Source of the DNA: Sugiyamaella lignohabitans
Taxonomy: Eukaryota; Ascomycota; Dipodascomycetes; Dipodascales; Trichomonascaceae
Assembly: GCF_001640025.1 (NCBI RefSeq)
Contig: NC_031673.1
Coordinates: forward strand, 248,001-312,000
DNA: 64,000 bases
Reading direction: 5' to 3'
The first letter of the stretch is position 1. The number at the start of each line of letters is the position of its first letter. Shown here piece after piece: positions 10,967-21,934 of the stretch. The notes beneath the pieces are model-generated. The model had not been told where the DNA came from and did not search any database. It saw only the letters and a list, made by a program, of their open reading frames with translations. The position numbers and the translations under genes were made by a program.

Positions 10967-11344
10967 TTAGTTCTCGTAGTCAGAGGCAGACGACTCGGAA
11001 TACGAGTCATAGGCAGAGAAGTTGGACGAGGCGCTAGCAATACTGCTACTGCTGACAGTAGACATGACACTGGGTCTAGGAGCAGCCTGGCCGGCTTGCT
11101 TCTTAGTAGTAGTCGAAGTGGTTTTTGAAGCTGGAGTGGTGGTTGAGGATTTCTTGTTCCACCAAGCGTTCTCTTCAATACAGGCACCAGCACAACATCC
11201 ACACTTTAAGTGATGAGTGGTGTCGGTCTGATAGTCCTGCATGATTAACGTAGGATGGTGGTTGGGAATGCTATTGCTAGACTCTTGGGGTCCCTTAGGG
11301 ATGTAGATATTGTCAAGGATGTTATGAAGACGACTGGAATCCAT
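10967..11344 (-). CDS. Small Ser/Thr-rich hypothetical protein
   Basis: 125-aa ORF from an ATG at 11344. It has a charged N-terminal part, a Cys cluster (HHLKCGCCAGAC, about residues 45-56) and a Thr/Ser-rich second half ending in an acidic SASDYEN tail. A TATATAAG-like box on the same strand at 11564-11571 is about 220 bp upstream and supports transcription. No family recognised; no signal peptide or membrane span. The Cys cluster could bind metal or be palmitoylated, which is speculation. It is the only convincing ORF in a gene-poor 4.5-kb stretch. Confidence 0.6.
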   Translation of the reverse strand: MDSSRLHNILDNIYIPKGPQESSNSIPNHHPTLIMQDYQTDTTHHLKCGCCAGACIEENAWWNKKSSTTTPASKTTSTTTKKQAGQAAPRPSVMSTVSSSSIASASSNFSAYDSYSESSASDYEN

Positions 11345-12099
11345 TTTGGCTGTGTAAAATGTGTAGAAGTTGTAGTTGTAGTTGTGTAGAAGTGTTGAAA
11401 ATATTAGTATGAACTAATAAAGTTTGAATTGGAAACTGGAAGTGAAAGTAGTAGTAGACGTGGAAGATAAATGCAACCGCACGACAAAACTTAGCAGAAC
11501 AAAAACAAATAAAACAGATAGGCTCAAAGACTAACCAAGACGAATATTAATGGATGACGCTTTCTTATATACTTTTACATCACGACAGCTAAGTTTGCGA
11601 TAACAGCATCCGAGCATGCCAAACCGACAGCTGCCCCACGTTTCTTTTTTGCAGGAATTTTTTTTTTACTCCATTTAGGTTAATTATAGTCTTTGCCATA
11701 ATTACTTCTTCTGCTTGATGGGCTCTGCCTGGACCCTGGTTACATATCCTAACATATGCAAATTTAGAGTCATTGCGCGATAAGCGTTTGTACTGCTGCC
11801 GCTCATGTAGCCAATGTACTGAGCGATTAAACGAAACTCCCGCACTGCCTCACCATCCACTCATCCAAAATACCTCAAAACACCACCCCCAGGCAGCCCT
11901 GGCTCGCCTCTTGCACATGACTCCCTTTTTGATCATTTTCATACATTTTCCACAATCTTTTTACTTCCACTACACCTCGGCCCTCGCTGCATCCTTTTTC
12001 TCTTTTTTACATGGTTAGGGTCCGTCCCGTTTCGGCGTCGTACAGTACAGCCGTGCGCCAATTTAGCCAGGGGGCCGGTGGGGTCGTTGGGGGTCAGAC

Positions 12100-12160
12100 T
12101 GCCTCCGGCGGCTGGGGCTCTGCCCCAGACCCCGTGGCTCCTCTCGCTTCGCTCGAGTCG
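12100..12160 (+). repeat. GC-hairpin arm, single
   Basis: Type A arm with loop variant TCT. Confidence 0.9.
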
Positions 12161-12589
12161 GGCTGTGGGGGACGGGGTCGTTTGGGGGTGGCAGCCCAGG
12201 AGTGGTTGATGGAGGGGCACTTAGAGGGGGTTGGTGGGGTTGCTAGAGGGGGCAGTTGAGAAAGATAATTAGAGAAATACTTATAGAAATACTTAGTGGG
12301 GGTGTTGAAGAGATAGATAGACGGGTTACGAGTGGTAGTTGGAGGGGTACATGGGGTCGATAAAGGGGTCACTGGAGTTCAGGGGGCTGTCAGTTGAGTT
12401 GACACTTCCTCGGTTGGGGGGGGTCTACTGCCGCCTATTCAGGTTGTCAGGCGGGTAAAAAAAGTGACTGATGCCATGATTTTGATGCCTTTGGTGATGA
12501 TGCTCCTGGAAATGATGCCCTCAAACTTGACATTGTCTTGTGATCCGCGCTGCATTACTACCAACTGGGATAACTATCAATACGCTCAT

Positions 12590-12850
12590 AAGCGTGCTTC
12601 ATTGCGATGTTCGATTCATTATATTCGATTATTTACATTTTGTTCATATTACCATTATTTTGCTATGTTCTATGTTCGATGTCGAAATTTCGAAGTTCTA
12701 GATTTAATGTACTATGTTCGATGTAGTATATTCGATATTCGATTCTGTATTCCATATTATATTCCATATTTTATATTCTATATTCTAAGTTCTATGTTTC
12801 ATATTCTATATTCTATACTCGTTATAATAGTGACATCCACCGTCTCCGCG
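12590..12850. repeat. AT-rich low-complexity tract with TTCGAT/TTCTAT motifs
   Basis: Imperfect repetition of ATTCGAT, TTCGATGT, TTCTATATTC and TTCCATATT words over about 250 bp. It underlies a 221-codon open frame with a biased Tyr/Phe/Ile composition, which I do not accept as a gene. Confidence 0.6.
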
Positions 12851-13787
12851 TTTTACATAAATGATTTACATACTTTTACATTCATTGTGTCAATGATATT
12901 GCTATATACAGTAGTAGAATTAAATGAATCAGGAGGTCAATCAATTGTTAATCGATTACACATTTTCCTTCGTTCACGCTCTCCCTATACTGCATCATCA
13001 TGTATCATGTACTCCACACAACAACTGTCATGTAATTTCGTCGGAACTGCTGATGCCGTTGTAGAGTTACCATGGCAGACTTCTGTTGTAGAGTTCCATT
13101 GTAAAACTACCGTTGCTCTTCGTTTATAGTGTACGGTACGTGTATTAAATTACGACAGGCAGGGTAAAAGTTAGGATTTTTAGATAATTAAATGTCGCAA
13201 CTAATTAATTCCAGTGAGAAATGAGCAAATGAACTTGTCTCGAACATCCTTAGATTACAACTCCAAAACGAGTAAACTAGCAAACGAGCTGATGAACAGA
13301 CGAGCAAACGTGAGCATGAGTATCAGCCCCTTGTGACATGTCACACACCAGTTGCTAAATTCGCGAAAGAGCTAAGTCTACTGCTACAACGAAACAAACG
13401 CAAGTGACGTCAAACTAGGCTCGGATTATGAATTAACTGAGACAATGGCGGTTGCAAGCATAGCATACCTGCGAGTCCTCTTGTTACCGATCGGTTATTT
13501 ATTTTACTATACTAGTTACTGGGCTTTGTGGTACGAGGCATTGTTCGTAGTCTAAACGGAAATGGCTCTGCAAACGGAAATGAGCGCGGCGTTACCAATT
13601 CCCGTTTACAATTGCGCCCTAAACTTATTAATAGCAGCTACTCTCAACAGGGCAAATGCGCAGCATGCCCCTCTTCGGTACCTGACATTCGAAAAGAACA
13701 ATCAAACGCACCCACCAAACAATCCTGCCCCCTCCTGTCCCTTCCCCCTCTCTCCTGCCCCTCCCCATTTACCCACCACCCCACGCC

Positions 13788-13848
13788 CGACTCGAGCGAA
13801 GCGAGAGGAGCCACGGGGTCTGGGGCAGAGCCCCAGCCGCCGGAGGCA
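13788..13848 (-). repeat. GC-hairpin arm, single
   Basis: Type A arm with the AGA loop (complement of TCT). Confidence 0.9.
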
Positions 13849-14062
13849 GACCCCCTCCCCTCATCACGCGACAGGTCGAGACCCATGCACTTTTACCGAC
13901 ACGAGCATGAGCCTAAAAAGTAAAATGTAAAAAACGAGCGCCTTCTGCCGCGCGTCTATTACCATATGTAAAAAATGAAACGGGCCCACGATCCACCGTT
14001 GCTGTTGCCATGTCACCTGACCCACAGGATGGGTTTCCCGAACGGGAGGAGGGGGAGGGGTG

Positions 14063-14117
14063 TGCCTCCGGCGGCTGGGGCGCTGCCCCAGACCCCGTTG
14101 TGCTCCGCTTCGCGGAG
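14063..14117 (+). repeat. GC-hairpin arm, type D end
   Basis: Terminal hairpin is GCTCCGCTTCGCGGAGC, a perfect variant; first-hairpin loop is GCT. Confidence 0.9.
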
Positions 14118-14223
14118 CGGTTGGGATGGTGGGCGGGGGAGGGGCCAGTGGGTTCGGAGATGTGGCCTGGAGGGGGATCGCCTGCTGCCCCTGCGTCGTG
14201 GGAAGGCACCGATCGCCAGGGTC

Positions 14224-14367
14224 TGCCTCCGGCGGCTGGGGCTCCGCCCCAGACCCTGGTTGCTCCTGCTTCGCAGGAGTTTTGTACGGGGAGACCGCCG
14301 ACGCAACGACTCGAGCGCAGCGAGAGGAGCCGCGGGGTCTGGGGCGCAGCCCCAGCCGCCGGAGGCA
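14224..14367. repeat. GC-hairpin inverted pair after TPD3
   Basis: Arm 14224-14279 (type B) and arm 14307-14367 (type A, loop GCA); ends 81 bp from the TPD3 stop. Confidence 0.92.
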
Positions 14368-14448
14368 TCCTCCCCCCCTCGAGAGAGAGTGAACAGATTT
14401 AGTTTATTAAGGAGGACAAACACAGGCCAGTGGTGGTACACGCGGGGG

Positions 14449-16682
14449 TTATTTTTCCAGGAGAGGTTTGGCGAGGACGTCGATTTCTTCGAGGCTTTTG
14501 TTGGCGAAGTAGCGCACGTCGACGTCCGAGTCTCCAGTGAGCTTTTCTAGACGGGGGATGATTGTTTCGGTGATGATTTGTTTGGCCAGGGGAGACACTG
14601 GTTTGTTGGCCGTGGCAGCGGTGGACTCGGACGTTCCAGTGGAAGGTTCAGTGGTGGAAGATGCCGAGTCGGTCTTGGCAGCAGCAGGAGAAGCAGGTCC
14701 GGTGGTGGTGGCAGAGTCCTGCTCGTCACCACCGTCAGTCCAGGTCAAACAGGTCTCGGCAAGCACTTTAAACGATTTGGCAATGTTGAACCGGATGTTG
14801 GGAATGGCATCGTCTGTCAGGTTGATGATGAATGGCAGGATCGAGTCAGTGATGGCCGCTTGGTCCATGACGGGAATCAGCGTCGTAATTGCAAACAACG
14901 CAGTCAGTCGGTACAAATAATTCGAGTTCTCGGCCACGGCAATCACGTTTTGAATGATTTCATCTTTAGCCCAGTCGACTCCAAACACTTCAGTTAGTTT
15001 ACGCAGATTCAGAGTAGCAGCTTCTCGGATCGAGAAAACACTGTCCCATAACCACGTCATACACAGAGGACCCAGCTCTTTATCGAAAAACGAGACTCCC
15101 AATTGCTCGGCCAACAATGGAATATACTCGATAATAGCCAGTCGTACTCTCCATTGCTTGTCCTTTGCCAGCTCGCTAATGGCAGGTAAAAGCGATTTCG
15201 ACAGCAGTTCAATGCCAATCACATCATTCACAATCTTGAGTTTCGAAATAATGTTCAGTCTTACATCGGGGAACTCGTCCTTTAGCATCTGTAAAAATGT
15301 AGGTAATAAGTATTGAGTAGTTTTTTCCTTCTCCAATAAAGGTGCCAAACGACTGATTTCACTAGCAAGCGCGGCTCGTACATGCTGAGACGAGTCTTCG
15401 GCCAAAAGCTCGACATTAGGAATGATTTCCGAAATAATTGCCGCCAGAGGAATTAGACTACAGAACCCGGGGATCTGTTTCGAAATAGCAGTTCGAACCT
15501 CGGCTTCCGAATCCTTCATGAGCTTGACAAATGAAGGAATAAACTTCTCGCGCAACTCACTGCCGTCCAAACTTCGCGCCAATCGTTCATATCTATCAGC
15601 AGCCATGTATCTCACTCTCCAGCTCTTGTCATTAAACAAATCTAAAGTCAATCCAATGAGCTCGGAATTATATTTAGTAATCGACTGCTTTTTCAGCGAC
15701 TCCGCAATGGCAATCAAAACGTCCACTGACAACAACCTTACTGAGTCCTGATCATCAGTGATTTGCGAAATGAACATTGTATGAAGAGTCGAGTTTTCGT
15801 CGAAATCCAGTTCGGGCAGTTCGCCAATGATTTTAGGCAGACTAGTGGCTGCTGCTCTACGAACCATGGGAGCCTCATCCTGAGTCAAGTCCTTATAAAG
15901 GACTAATAAATCATTGCGTTCTGTACCCTCGAGCTTGCTAATAGCTGCTGCATATAAACCAGTAGCCGATACCCGGCTTGTGAACCAGTCGGTGGATGAC
16001 AATCTGGTGATCAGAGGCAGGAAATACTCCTTGACCTGGCTGGTGGAAAACGCCTGGCAAATCAAGTTCAAAGACTCGACCGCCTTATCACGCACCACTG
16101 GCTCCTCTGCTCCCGACAGCGCTTCTAAAGCGGGAATCAGCACATGTGCATTATCAGGGCCTCCCACGTACGGAATAAACCCGCCCAACTCCTCGGCCAA
16201 AACCGTCAAAACCTCGTCTTCGTCCTCCTGCGTCACCTCCTCTAAAAACGGAACCAGCTCGGTCCTAGTCCTCTCCTTGCCCAGTGCAAGTGAAATGGTC
16301 GACAGACGTCTCATGGCATTGAGTCTGAAAGTCACGTCATCATGCTGCTCCTGTTAGTGTTCTGTTTCTCTGGCGAATTCGCGGGTGGGGGGTGTGCCTC
16401 CGGCGGCTGGGGCTCCGCCCCAGACCCTGGTTGCTCCTCTCGCTTCGCTCGAGTCGGGCGTGGGGAGAAGGGACAGTTCTGGGGTGGTGGACGTGTCTCC
16501 TGGATCCCCACGCCCGACTCGAGCGAAGCGAGAGGAGCAACCAGGGTCTGGGGCGGAGCCCCAGCCGCCGGAGGCACACCTGCCCCCCAGCTGTGAACAC
16601 TTACTTTGAGCTCGTCGAGGAGCAGAGCCAGGGGATACAGCTCATCGGTTGTAGCCGGCGAGTCTACCGATGCTTGGTTCAT
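14449..16682 (-). CDS. TPD3: PP2A scaffold (A/PR65) subunit, two exons
   Basis: Structural subunit of protein phosphatase 2A, built of about 15 HEAT repeats. Exon 1 is 16605-16682 and exon 2 is 14449-16344; intron 16345-16604 has a GTAAGT donor and branch CTAAC, with GAGCAG as acceptor. Splicing joins LYPLALLLDELK to HDDVTFRLNAMRRLSTI, matching the first repeat of PR65 without a gap. Using the AG directly behind the branch would add two residues. The predicted protein is 657 aa. A Ser/Thr/Ala-rich insertion near the C-terminus (roughly 45 residues) interrupts the last repeats and explains the excess over human PR65 (589 aa). The intron contains an inverted pair of GC hairpins, and another pair ends 81 bp beyond the stop. 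Confidence 0.95.
16395..16576. repeat. GC-hairpin inverted pair in TPD3 intron
   Basis: Arms 16395-16456 and 16515-16576, both type A and fully complementary by eye; they make up most of the 260-nt intron. Confidence 0.93.
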
Positions 16683-17377
16683 TTTCGTGTGGGTTGTGTG
16701 CCTGACAGATCACGGGTTGTGGTGTTGTGGATTGGTTGATTGTAGTTGATGAAACCGTCAGAAAAGTGCAATCGGGGTGGTTCCAGTAATTGAAATGATT
16801 CGTGAGATGTCCAAAATCAACCGTCTGTCGTTAGTCAAGAACTGGTACGGGTCAATTGATTGGTCTTGTGATTGGATGGGTCGTCCTCGGTCGGTGTCTG
16901 ACGTTGTGGAAATGCGGTCAAAAGTCGTGATACCGGAATCGCGATCTGGTTTGTATCTGCTGGTCGTGGAAATCGTCCTATAGTAGCAGTACCAGCACCC
17001 GTTTGATGAGTTTTGACTTCTTTTTTCGTTTGCCTGTTTCCGTCAGCCACTTGAGAAGATTGTTTGTTGCTCAGTCACAATCGCGCGCTTTGTAGTACAA
17101 CAAACCTCGGAAATCTATCAATCGTTTTTAAAGGTTGTGCCAAAGAAGTTCACGAGCTGCTCACACTAACAATTCCCTGTTCTTGTGCCGTTTCGGTGTA
17201 CAATATCGTATGACGTCTATCAAGTGAGAATGCGATAACTGCGATGCTTGTTTTTGTTGGTTGGCGTTTACTGCACTGCTAAAACAACAAGCATCCATCC
17301 ACTGACCCTTTTTTCTGCTCCTACACGGCTCACCCGCCGCGGGATGTGCGGCGCGGTGCTCAGGGGTTGGTGGGTCG

Positions 17378-17437
17378 GCCTCCGGCGGCTGGGGCTCCGC
17401 CCCAGACCCCGTGGCTCCTCTCGCTTCGCTCGAGTCG
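17378..17437 (+). repeat. GC-hairpin arm, single
   Basis: Type A arm beginning GGCC rather than TGCC. Confidence 0.9.
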
Positions 17438-17827
17438 GGCGTCGGGGGGTGACCGGTCGGTTGGGAGTTTGCTGTGGGTTTTGAGCTTGTGGGTCGAGTG
17501 GTAGAGGTTAGAATGTCGGAGGATGAGGGCGGTATATGCACCGCCTACTGTTCTCATTGGCAGTTGCAAGGTAGGATTTTTTTTTCAGTTTTGCTGTCTT
17601 GTAAGTCAATTTCGAAATAGTCCAACTGTAAATAGATTTAAGAAGGTAAAACTTGTTACAATGACAAAATGATTCAATTAACTCATTCATCTAGATTCTC
17701 CATATGTTACAATGCTTGTTTACCCCGTATGTACTCAGTATATGACATCTATAACAGAGATTTCATTTCGGTGTTTGTGGTAGAAAAATCACCTTTAACA
17801 GTCCCATTCCCACTGCTGAAACTGGAA

Positions 17828-18238
17828 CTAATAGTGGAAATTTATGACTGCTTGTTTTTCACAAATACGACTTTCACGCGGAAGTCCTGCTGTCAATAGA
17901 TTATCCATAATATTTCTCCCTTGAGTGGGTTGACATCCTCCTGAAGGCGGATCGTCTACGTTACTTTCTTGCTCTTCTTGACACATGGAGACAATCTCAC
18001 TCATATCAATCTAGTTAAAGTCCCAGAATAATACACCACCACTATTATCATCTATATATATATATATATATATAGCACTGTTCCCCGTATCTCTAGTGTC
18101 CGGTAACATGACGGTGGTCTCACTCCTGAACTGATACATATTTTGCGTTCTATATACCGCTTGACGTGGTTCTGTCTTATTTTCAGACTCAATTTCACTC
18201 TTGTTCGAAAAATCAATTAATAATACTGGTTGTTGCAT
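17828..18238 (-). pseudogene. Possible decayed ORF with one in-frame TAG
   Basis: Two short reading frames on the minus strand, 75 codons (18014-18238) and about 60 codons (17828-18010), lie in the same frame and are separated only by a TAG at 18011-18013. The second part has coding-like segments such as DDPPSGGCQPTQGRNIMDNL. A (TA)n tract inside the first part is read as Ile-Tyr repeats. No intron that removes the TAG is obvious. It may be a relic of a gene or mobile element; the family is not recognised. Confidence 0.3.
18053..18074. repeat. (TA)11 microsatellite
   Basis: Uninterrupted TA dinucleotide tract of 22 bp in a gene-poor region, inside the decayed minus-strand ORF. Confidence 0.9.
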
Positions 18239-18526
18239 GTAGCCCTAATCGGGCACTTTCAGGGGAATGCATAATAGTCACAATATAAATAAATATAATA
18301 CTAAGCCTTGAAGCCATATTTCCACCTCAAGAGCTTTGATTGACTCAATTCAAAGACGTTTACACCCCATCTGCTGATTCTCAAAAACGCCTCTTATCAT
18401 ACCACGTACTCAACACCCATTTTCTGTAAACGCTTTGCTGAAAACCACCCTCACCCTCAGCATGCAGGGTCCACATATCACGCAAATCCTCGCATATCAC
18501 ATGCCCACACACTCTCAGGGGCCAAC

Positions 18527-18665
18527 TGCCTCCGGCGGCTGGGGCTCCGCCCCAGACCCTGGTTGCTCCTCTCGCTTCGCTCGAGTCGTTCTCCCGATAG
18601 CCCCCGTAACTCCTGCGAAGCAGGAGCAACCAGGGTCTGGGGCGGAGCCCCAGCCGCCGGAGGCA
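18527..18665. repeat. GC-hairpin inverted pair
   Basis: Arm 18527-18588 (type A) and arm 18610-18665 (type B). Confidence 0.92.
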
Positions 18666-18879
18666 TGACCCACCACCCCAGAGCCCAGACACCGCAAGCC
18701 CGAGTTTAGAACCAGAGATTGTGGCTTGAATTGGCCTGGAATTGACTTCCAATCAATATACAATAGAAGTTGAAATGGACCCTAACCCTTTTGATTATTA
18801 TGAGCAACAGTTAGTTCTCTGGAATAGCGGAAAAAGTGCTTCAAAACACTATTCCCCAATAGCTCTGGATATCGACACC

Positions 18880-18940
18880 CGACTCGAGCGCAGCGAGAGG
18901 AGCAACCAGGGTCTGGGGCGGAGCCCCAGCCGCCGGAGGC
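18880..18940 (-). repeat. GC-hairpin arm, single
   Basis: Type A arm that ends an open stretch starting at an ATG at 18775 (MDPNPFDYYEQQ), which may be a gene relic. Confidence 0.9.
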
Positions 18941-19514
18941 CGCCCCCGTCCCAGAAGTTGACCCTTACCCTGGGAAATTCGAGGGCCGAAGGGGGTTGCA
19001 GGAGCGGGCCAATCAGAGCGAGGTAATTGGGAATTTCAGGGCAAGCGGTCGCTGGAGCTGGCAGGGGGTGGGTAGGGGTTGGCGGATTGAAAAGATTGGC
19101 ATGTTTGAGTGGAGGAAGGATTCTTGTCACCACCAGAACTGGCGAAGCAACGAAACACAAATTTCGGGGCAATTGTTTGTGAAAAGCAAGGAGGAGCAGT
19201 GACAAGAGCGTGCTTTGTAGAGATTGGCGCGGTTTTGTTGTATTTATTTATTACAGACTGAGTGATTGATTGATTATCAGGGGTCTAGAGTTAGAGCTTT
19301 GATAACTGGTGAAGCGAGTATCAACAAAGATCGGGAGTTTGTGTAGAAAACTCTCGATTATCCAGTTGAACAAAGTTCCCAAGGTTAAATTGTCAACTTC
19401 AACTTTTTTAATACAGATTCAGTGAAGGTCGAAGTACCAAGTAGACACCACTGATAGCAACATCAGGACACTAGGGGACAACCAACTAATTTCCAAGTCA
19501 AACCGATATTCACG

Positions 19515-20207
19515 ATGCTTTCTAGAAGTCTAAGGACCAATATGGGCGTGTCAAGCCCTTTGAGAAGTGTTCTTATGAGACAGAATGGAGCAGGAGCCAG
19601 TGCCAGTAAAATGGCAGTGTTGAGATCGTGTTTCCACAACGTGGCCGGAGGTACTGAGCAAGGAGTTCCACCAGTGGGATTCCGAGTTCACCGACCTCCT
19701 ACCTGGGACGAGTCACACGAGTCTGCTCTTGACAAGGCCACGAAATTCTTTTTATTATCAGAAATGTTCAGAGGTATGTGGGTTGTATTGGAACAGTACT
19801 TCCGTGCTCCATACACCATCTACTATCCATTTGAAAAGGGACCAGTGTCGCCTCGATTCCGTGGTGAGCACGCATTAAGAAGATATCCCTCTGGCGAAGA
19901 GCGTTGTATTGCCTGTAAATTATGTGAAGCCATCTGTCCCGCCCTGGCCATCACTATTGAAGCCGAAGAGCGTGTGGACGGGTCGAGAAGAACTACTCGT
20001 TACGATATCGACATGACCAAGTGTATCTACTGCGGCTACTGCCAAGAATCGTGTCCTGTCGATGCCATTGTCGAGACCCCCAACGTCGAGTACTCTACCG
20101 AGACCCGTGAAGAGCTGCTGTACAACAAGGAAAAGCTGCTTGCCAACGGCGACAAATGGGAGCAAGAAATCCAGTACGGACTCGACGCCGACGCTCCCTA
20201 CAGGTAG
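19515..20207 (+). CDS. NADH:ubiquinone oxidoreductase 23-kDa subunit (NDUFS8/TYKY)
   Basis: Matrix-arm subunit of respiratory complex I that carries iron-sulfur clusters N6a and N6b. 230 aa. Two ferredoxin-type 4Fe-4S motifs are complete: Cys131-134-137-141 ([12 protein letters not shown]) and Cys170-173-176-180 ([12 protein letters not shown]). The N-terminal ~40 residues are basic and Ser-rich, as a mitochondrial presequence should be. [16 protein letters not shown] is diagnostic of the family. No intron. Its presence excludes the Saccharomyces lineage, which lost complex I. A pair of GC hairpins begins 76 bp past the stop. Confidence 0.96.
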   Translation: MLSRSLRTNMGVSSPLRSVLMRQNGAGASASKMAVLRSCFHNVAGGTEQGVPPVGFRVHRPPTWDESHESALDKATKFFLLSEMFRGMWVVLEQYFRAPYTIYYPFEKGPVSPRFRGEHALRRYPSGEERCIACKLCEAICPALAITIEAEERVDGSRRTTRYDIDMTKCIYCGYCQESCPVDAIVETPNVEYSTETREELLYNKEKLLANGDKWEQEIQYGLDADAPYR

Positions 20208-20283
20208 TCCACCACCACTCTCGCACAAACCTTTTTTGCATGTAAAAATAAAAACAATCGCACCTTCTCTGGGGGAGGGGTCG

Positions 20284-20443
20284 TGCCTCCGGCGGCTGGG
20301 GCTGCGCCCCAGACCCCGTGGCTCCTGCTTCGCAGGAGACTGCTACGACCCTGGGGACCGGGCTGCCGACCTCCCCACGCCCGACTCGAGCGAAGCGAGA
20401 GGAGCAGCCAGGGTCTGGGGCGGAGCCCCAGCCGCCGGAGGCA
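20284..20443. repeat. GC-hairpin inverted pair after NDUFS8 gene
   Basis: Arm 20284-20338 (type B, loop TGC) and arm 20382-20443 (type A), 76 bp after the stop and 46 bp before the next ATG. Confidence 0.92.
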
Positions 20444-20489
20444 CGACCCCCGCCCCCTGAGGTGCGGCTGGGATAGGTCCCTGCATGAG

Positions 20490-21716
20490 ATGGCGACGTC
20501 GGGAAGTTGGGGTTGGATGTGTTCAGGAGGAGGAATCGGAGTCATGGAATTGGACGAGCTCAGTCAGGAGGGCCGTGTGGTGAATAAACCGACGGGGTCG
20601 GGGAGAGGTGGCGATGCGAAGGTGGGGCGTGGAGGTTTGGCGAGGGAAAGTGGTCGTGGGGGCAGTGGAGGTGGCAATGGCAGTGGCAGTGGCAGTGGAG
20701 GCGGTGACGGGTTCTCGTTTTCTGGGGGAAGTCGAAGTAACAATGGTGGTGTGGGTTCTGACAGGTTAAACGGAATGGTCGGTGTAAGTGGTTCTGCTAA
20801 TATTGGGTCTGGAAATGGGTCTGGAAGTGGGTCTGGAAGTGGAGGTGGAGGTGGAGGAGGAGGGGCGGTTAATGGGACGGCAAGAGCTCGGACTCGTTGG
20901 TGGTACCGTCCTCTGGTGAATGGATATAGTGCACTGTCTGGAAGCGATTTAGAAGCGTCGAGAGCGTTTGTGGATACGAATATTTCTCCGTTATATAGCC
21001 AGCTGAAAAGTAGCAGTCTGTTACCGGACAACCGGGTGTTACGGGATGTCATTGGCCTGGGAATATCTCCCATTCGAAGACGAAGACGTAGAAGAAGGAG
21101 TCTACGAGACCACGATTCAGACTCGGTGTCTTCTGTTGGTTTAAATGACAGTAGGATTCCTCAAAACCGCATGAATAGCGACAGTGGTTCTAATGCTGGC
21201 AGAAGGACCGCCGGGTCGGCCAATAGCGGTGCTGGTAGTGGAAGTGGTGGAGACAGTTCGATCTCTTCAGGACGAGGACTATCGAGCTCGTCCAATAGCA
21301 AAGCGGGTCAATCTTCTCGATCAAGTCGGACTGGCCAACGAGGAACCCCATCGAGAAACCATTCTGGCAATGGCGATGACAACGACGAAGACGGGTACAC
21401 TGAAGACACGTTTGAACTGTTCCAACAAATGCTGCCTCTAGCACTCATCTGCTCGTCTCTCACTGCATTTATCCTGCCTCTTTACGACGGAACCGTCATT
21501 TACTACGTCCGCTGGACAATGACTCTGATATCAGCCATGATCGGACCTCGTCTCACCGGCGGTATGTACCCTTCATTGGGGGTTCTCATCTTCGGGCTCA
21601 TGATCAACAAACCACTCGCTATCTGCACCATGGGCCTGGCTGTCTGGGTCATTTTCTTTCTGGCTCTGGTCATGACGAAAGCTCTGGGACTGGGAAGTCC
21701 TGTCGACGAGATTTAG
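20490..21716 (+). CDS. Gly/Ser-rich membrane protein of unknown function
   Basis: 408 aa from the ATG at 20490; the frame is open further upstream but only through a GC hairpin. An alternative start is 20544 (MELDELSQ). Residues ~30-130 are Gly/Ser/Asn-rich repeats, followed by a basic run of eight Arg residues (IRRRRRRRRS) and another Ser/Gly-rich linker. The last ~100 residues hold three to four hydrophobic segments, including LPLALICSSLTAFILPLY, LGVLIFGLMINKPLAI and GLAVWVIFFLALVMT. The family is not recognised; the conserved part is probably the C-terminal membrane domain. A single GC-hairpin arm starts only 3 bp after the stop codon. Confidence 0.75.
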   Translation: MATSGSWGWMCSGGGIGVMELDELSQEGRVVNKPTGSGRGGDAKVGRGGLARESGRGGSGGGNGSGSGSGGGDGFSFSGGSRSNNGGVGSDRLNGMVGVSGSANIGSGNGSGSGSGSGGGGGGGGAVNGTARARTRWWYRPLVNGYSALSGSDLEASRAFVDTNISPLYSQLKSSSLLPDNRVLRDVIGLGISPIRRRRRRRRSLRDHDSDSVSSVGLNDSRIPQNRMNSDSGSNAGRRTAGSANSGAGSGSGGDSSISSGRGLSSSSNSKAGQSSRSSRTGQRGTPSRNHSGNGDDNDEDGYTEDTFELFQQMLPLALICSSLTAFILPLYDGTVIYYVRWTMTLISAMIGPRLTGGMYPSLGVLIFGLMINKPLAICTMGLAVWVIFFLALVMTKALGLGSPVDEI

Positions 21717-21719
21717 GAC

Positions 21720-21770
21720 TGCCTCCGGCGGCTGGGGCTGCGCCCCAGACCCCCTGGCTCGCTTCGCTCG
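21720..21770 (+). repeat. GC-hairpin arm 3 bp after a stop codon
   Basis: Short arm with loop TGC and a truncated terminus GCTCGCTTCGCTCG. Confidence 0.9.
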
Positions 21771-21934
21771 TTGCTTGGACCGTGCGGTGGTGCTAGTTGG
21801 ATGGTCCGATTTGTTACTGTATTCAACGAAAGAAGGAGATAAAAATAACATGCATGGCTAATAAATAAATAAAAAACAAAATAAAAACAACATCGCAGCT
21901 GATACATCTCGAGGCGAAAGTAGCGAGCGAGTGT

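Larger units (their letters stand above)
11345..14448. other. Gene-poor 3.1 kb
   Basis: Contains the leader of the small Ser-rich gene, three single hairpin arms and one pair, and an AT-rich low-complexity tract. No convincing gene. Confidence 0.55.
18239..19514. other. Intergenic 1.3 kb before the NDUFS8 gene
   Basis: Contains a hairpin pair and a single arm, plus a 35-codon open stretch from 18775 that is cut by the arm. Nothing else recognised. Confidence 0.55.

Noticed and set aside
12464..13129. 221-codon plus-strand open frame
   Set aside because: Composition follows an AT-rich tandem tract (Tyr, Phe, Ile, Cys repeats); no domain and no promoter context.
18775..18880. Open stretch MDPNPFDYYEQQ... 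running into a hairpin arm
   Set aside because: Only 35 codons before the element; no downstream continuation found, so not called as a gene.
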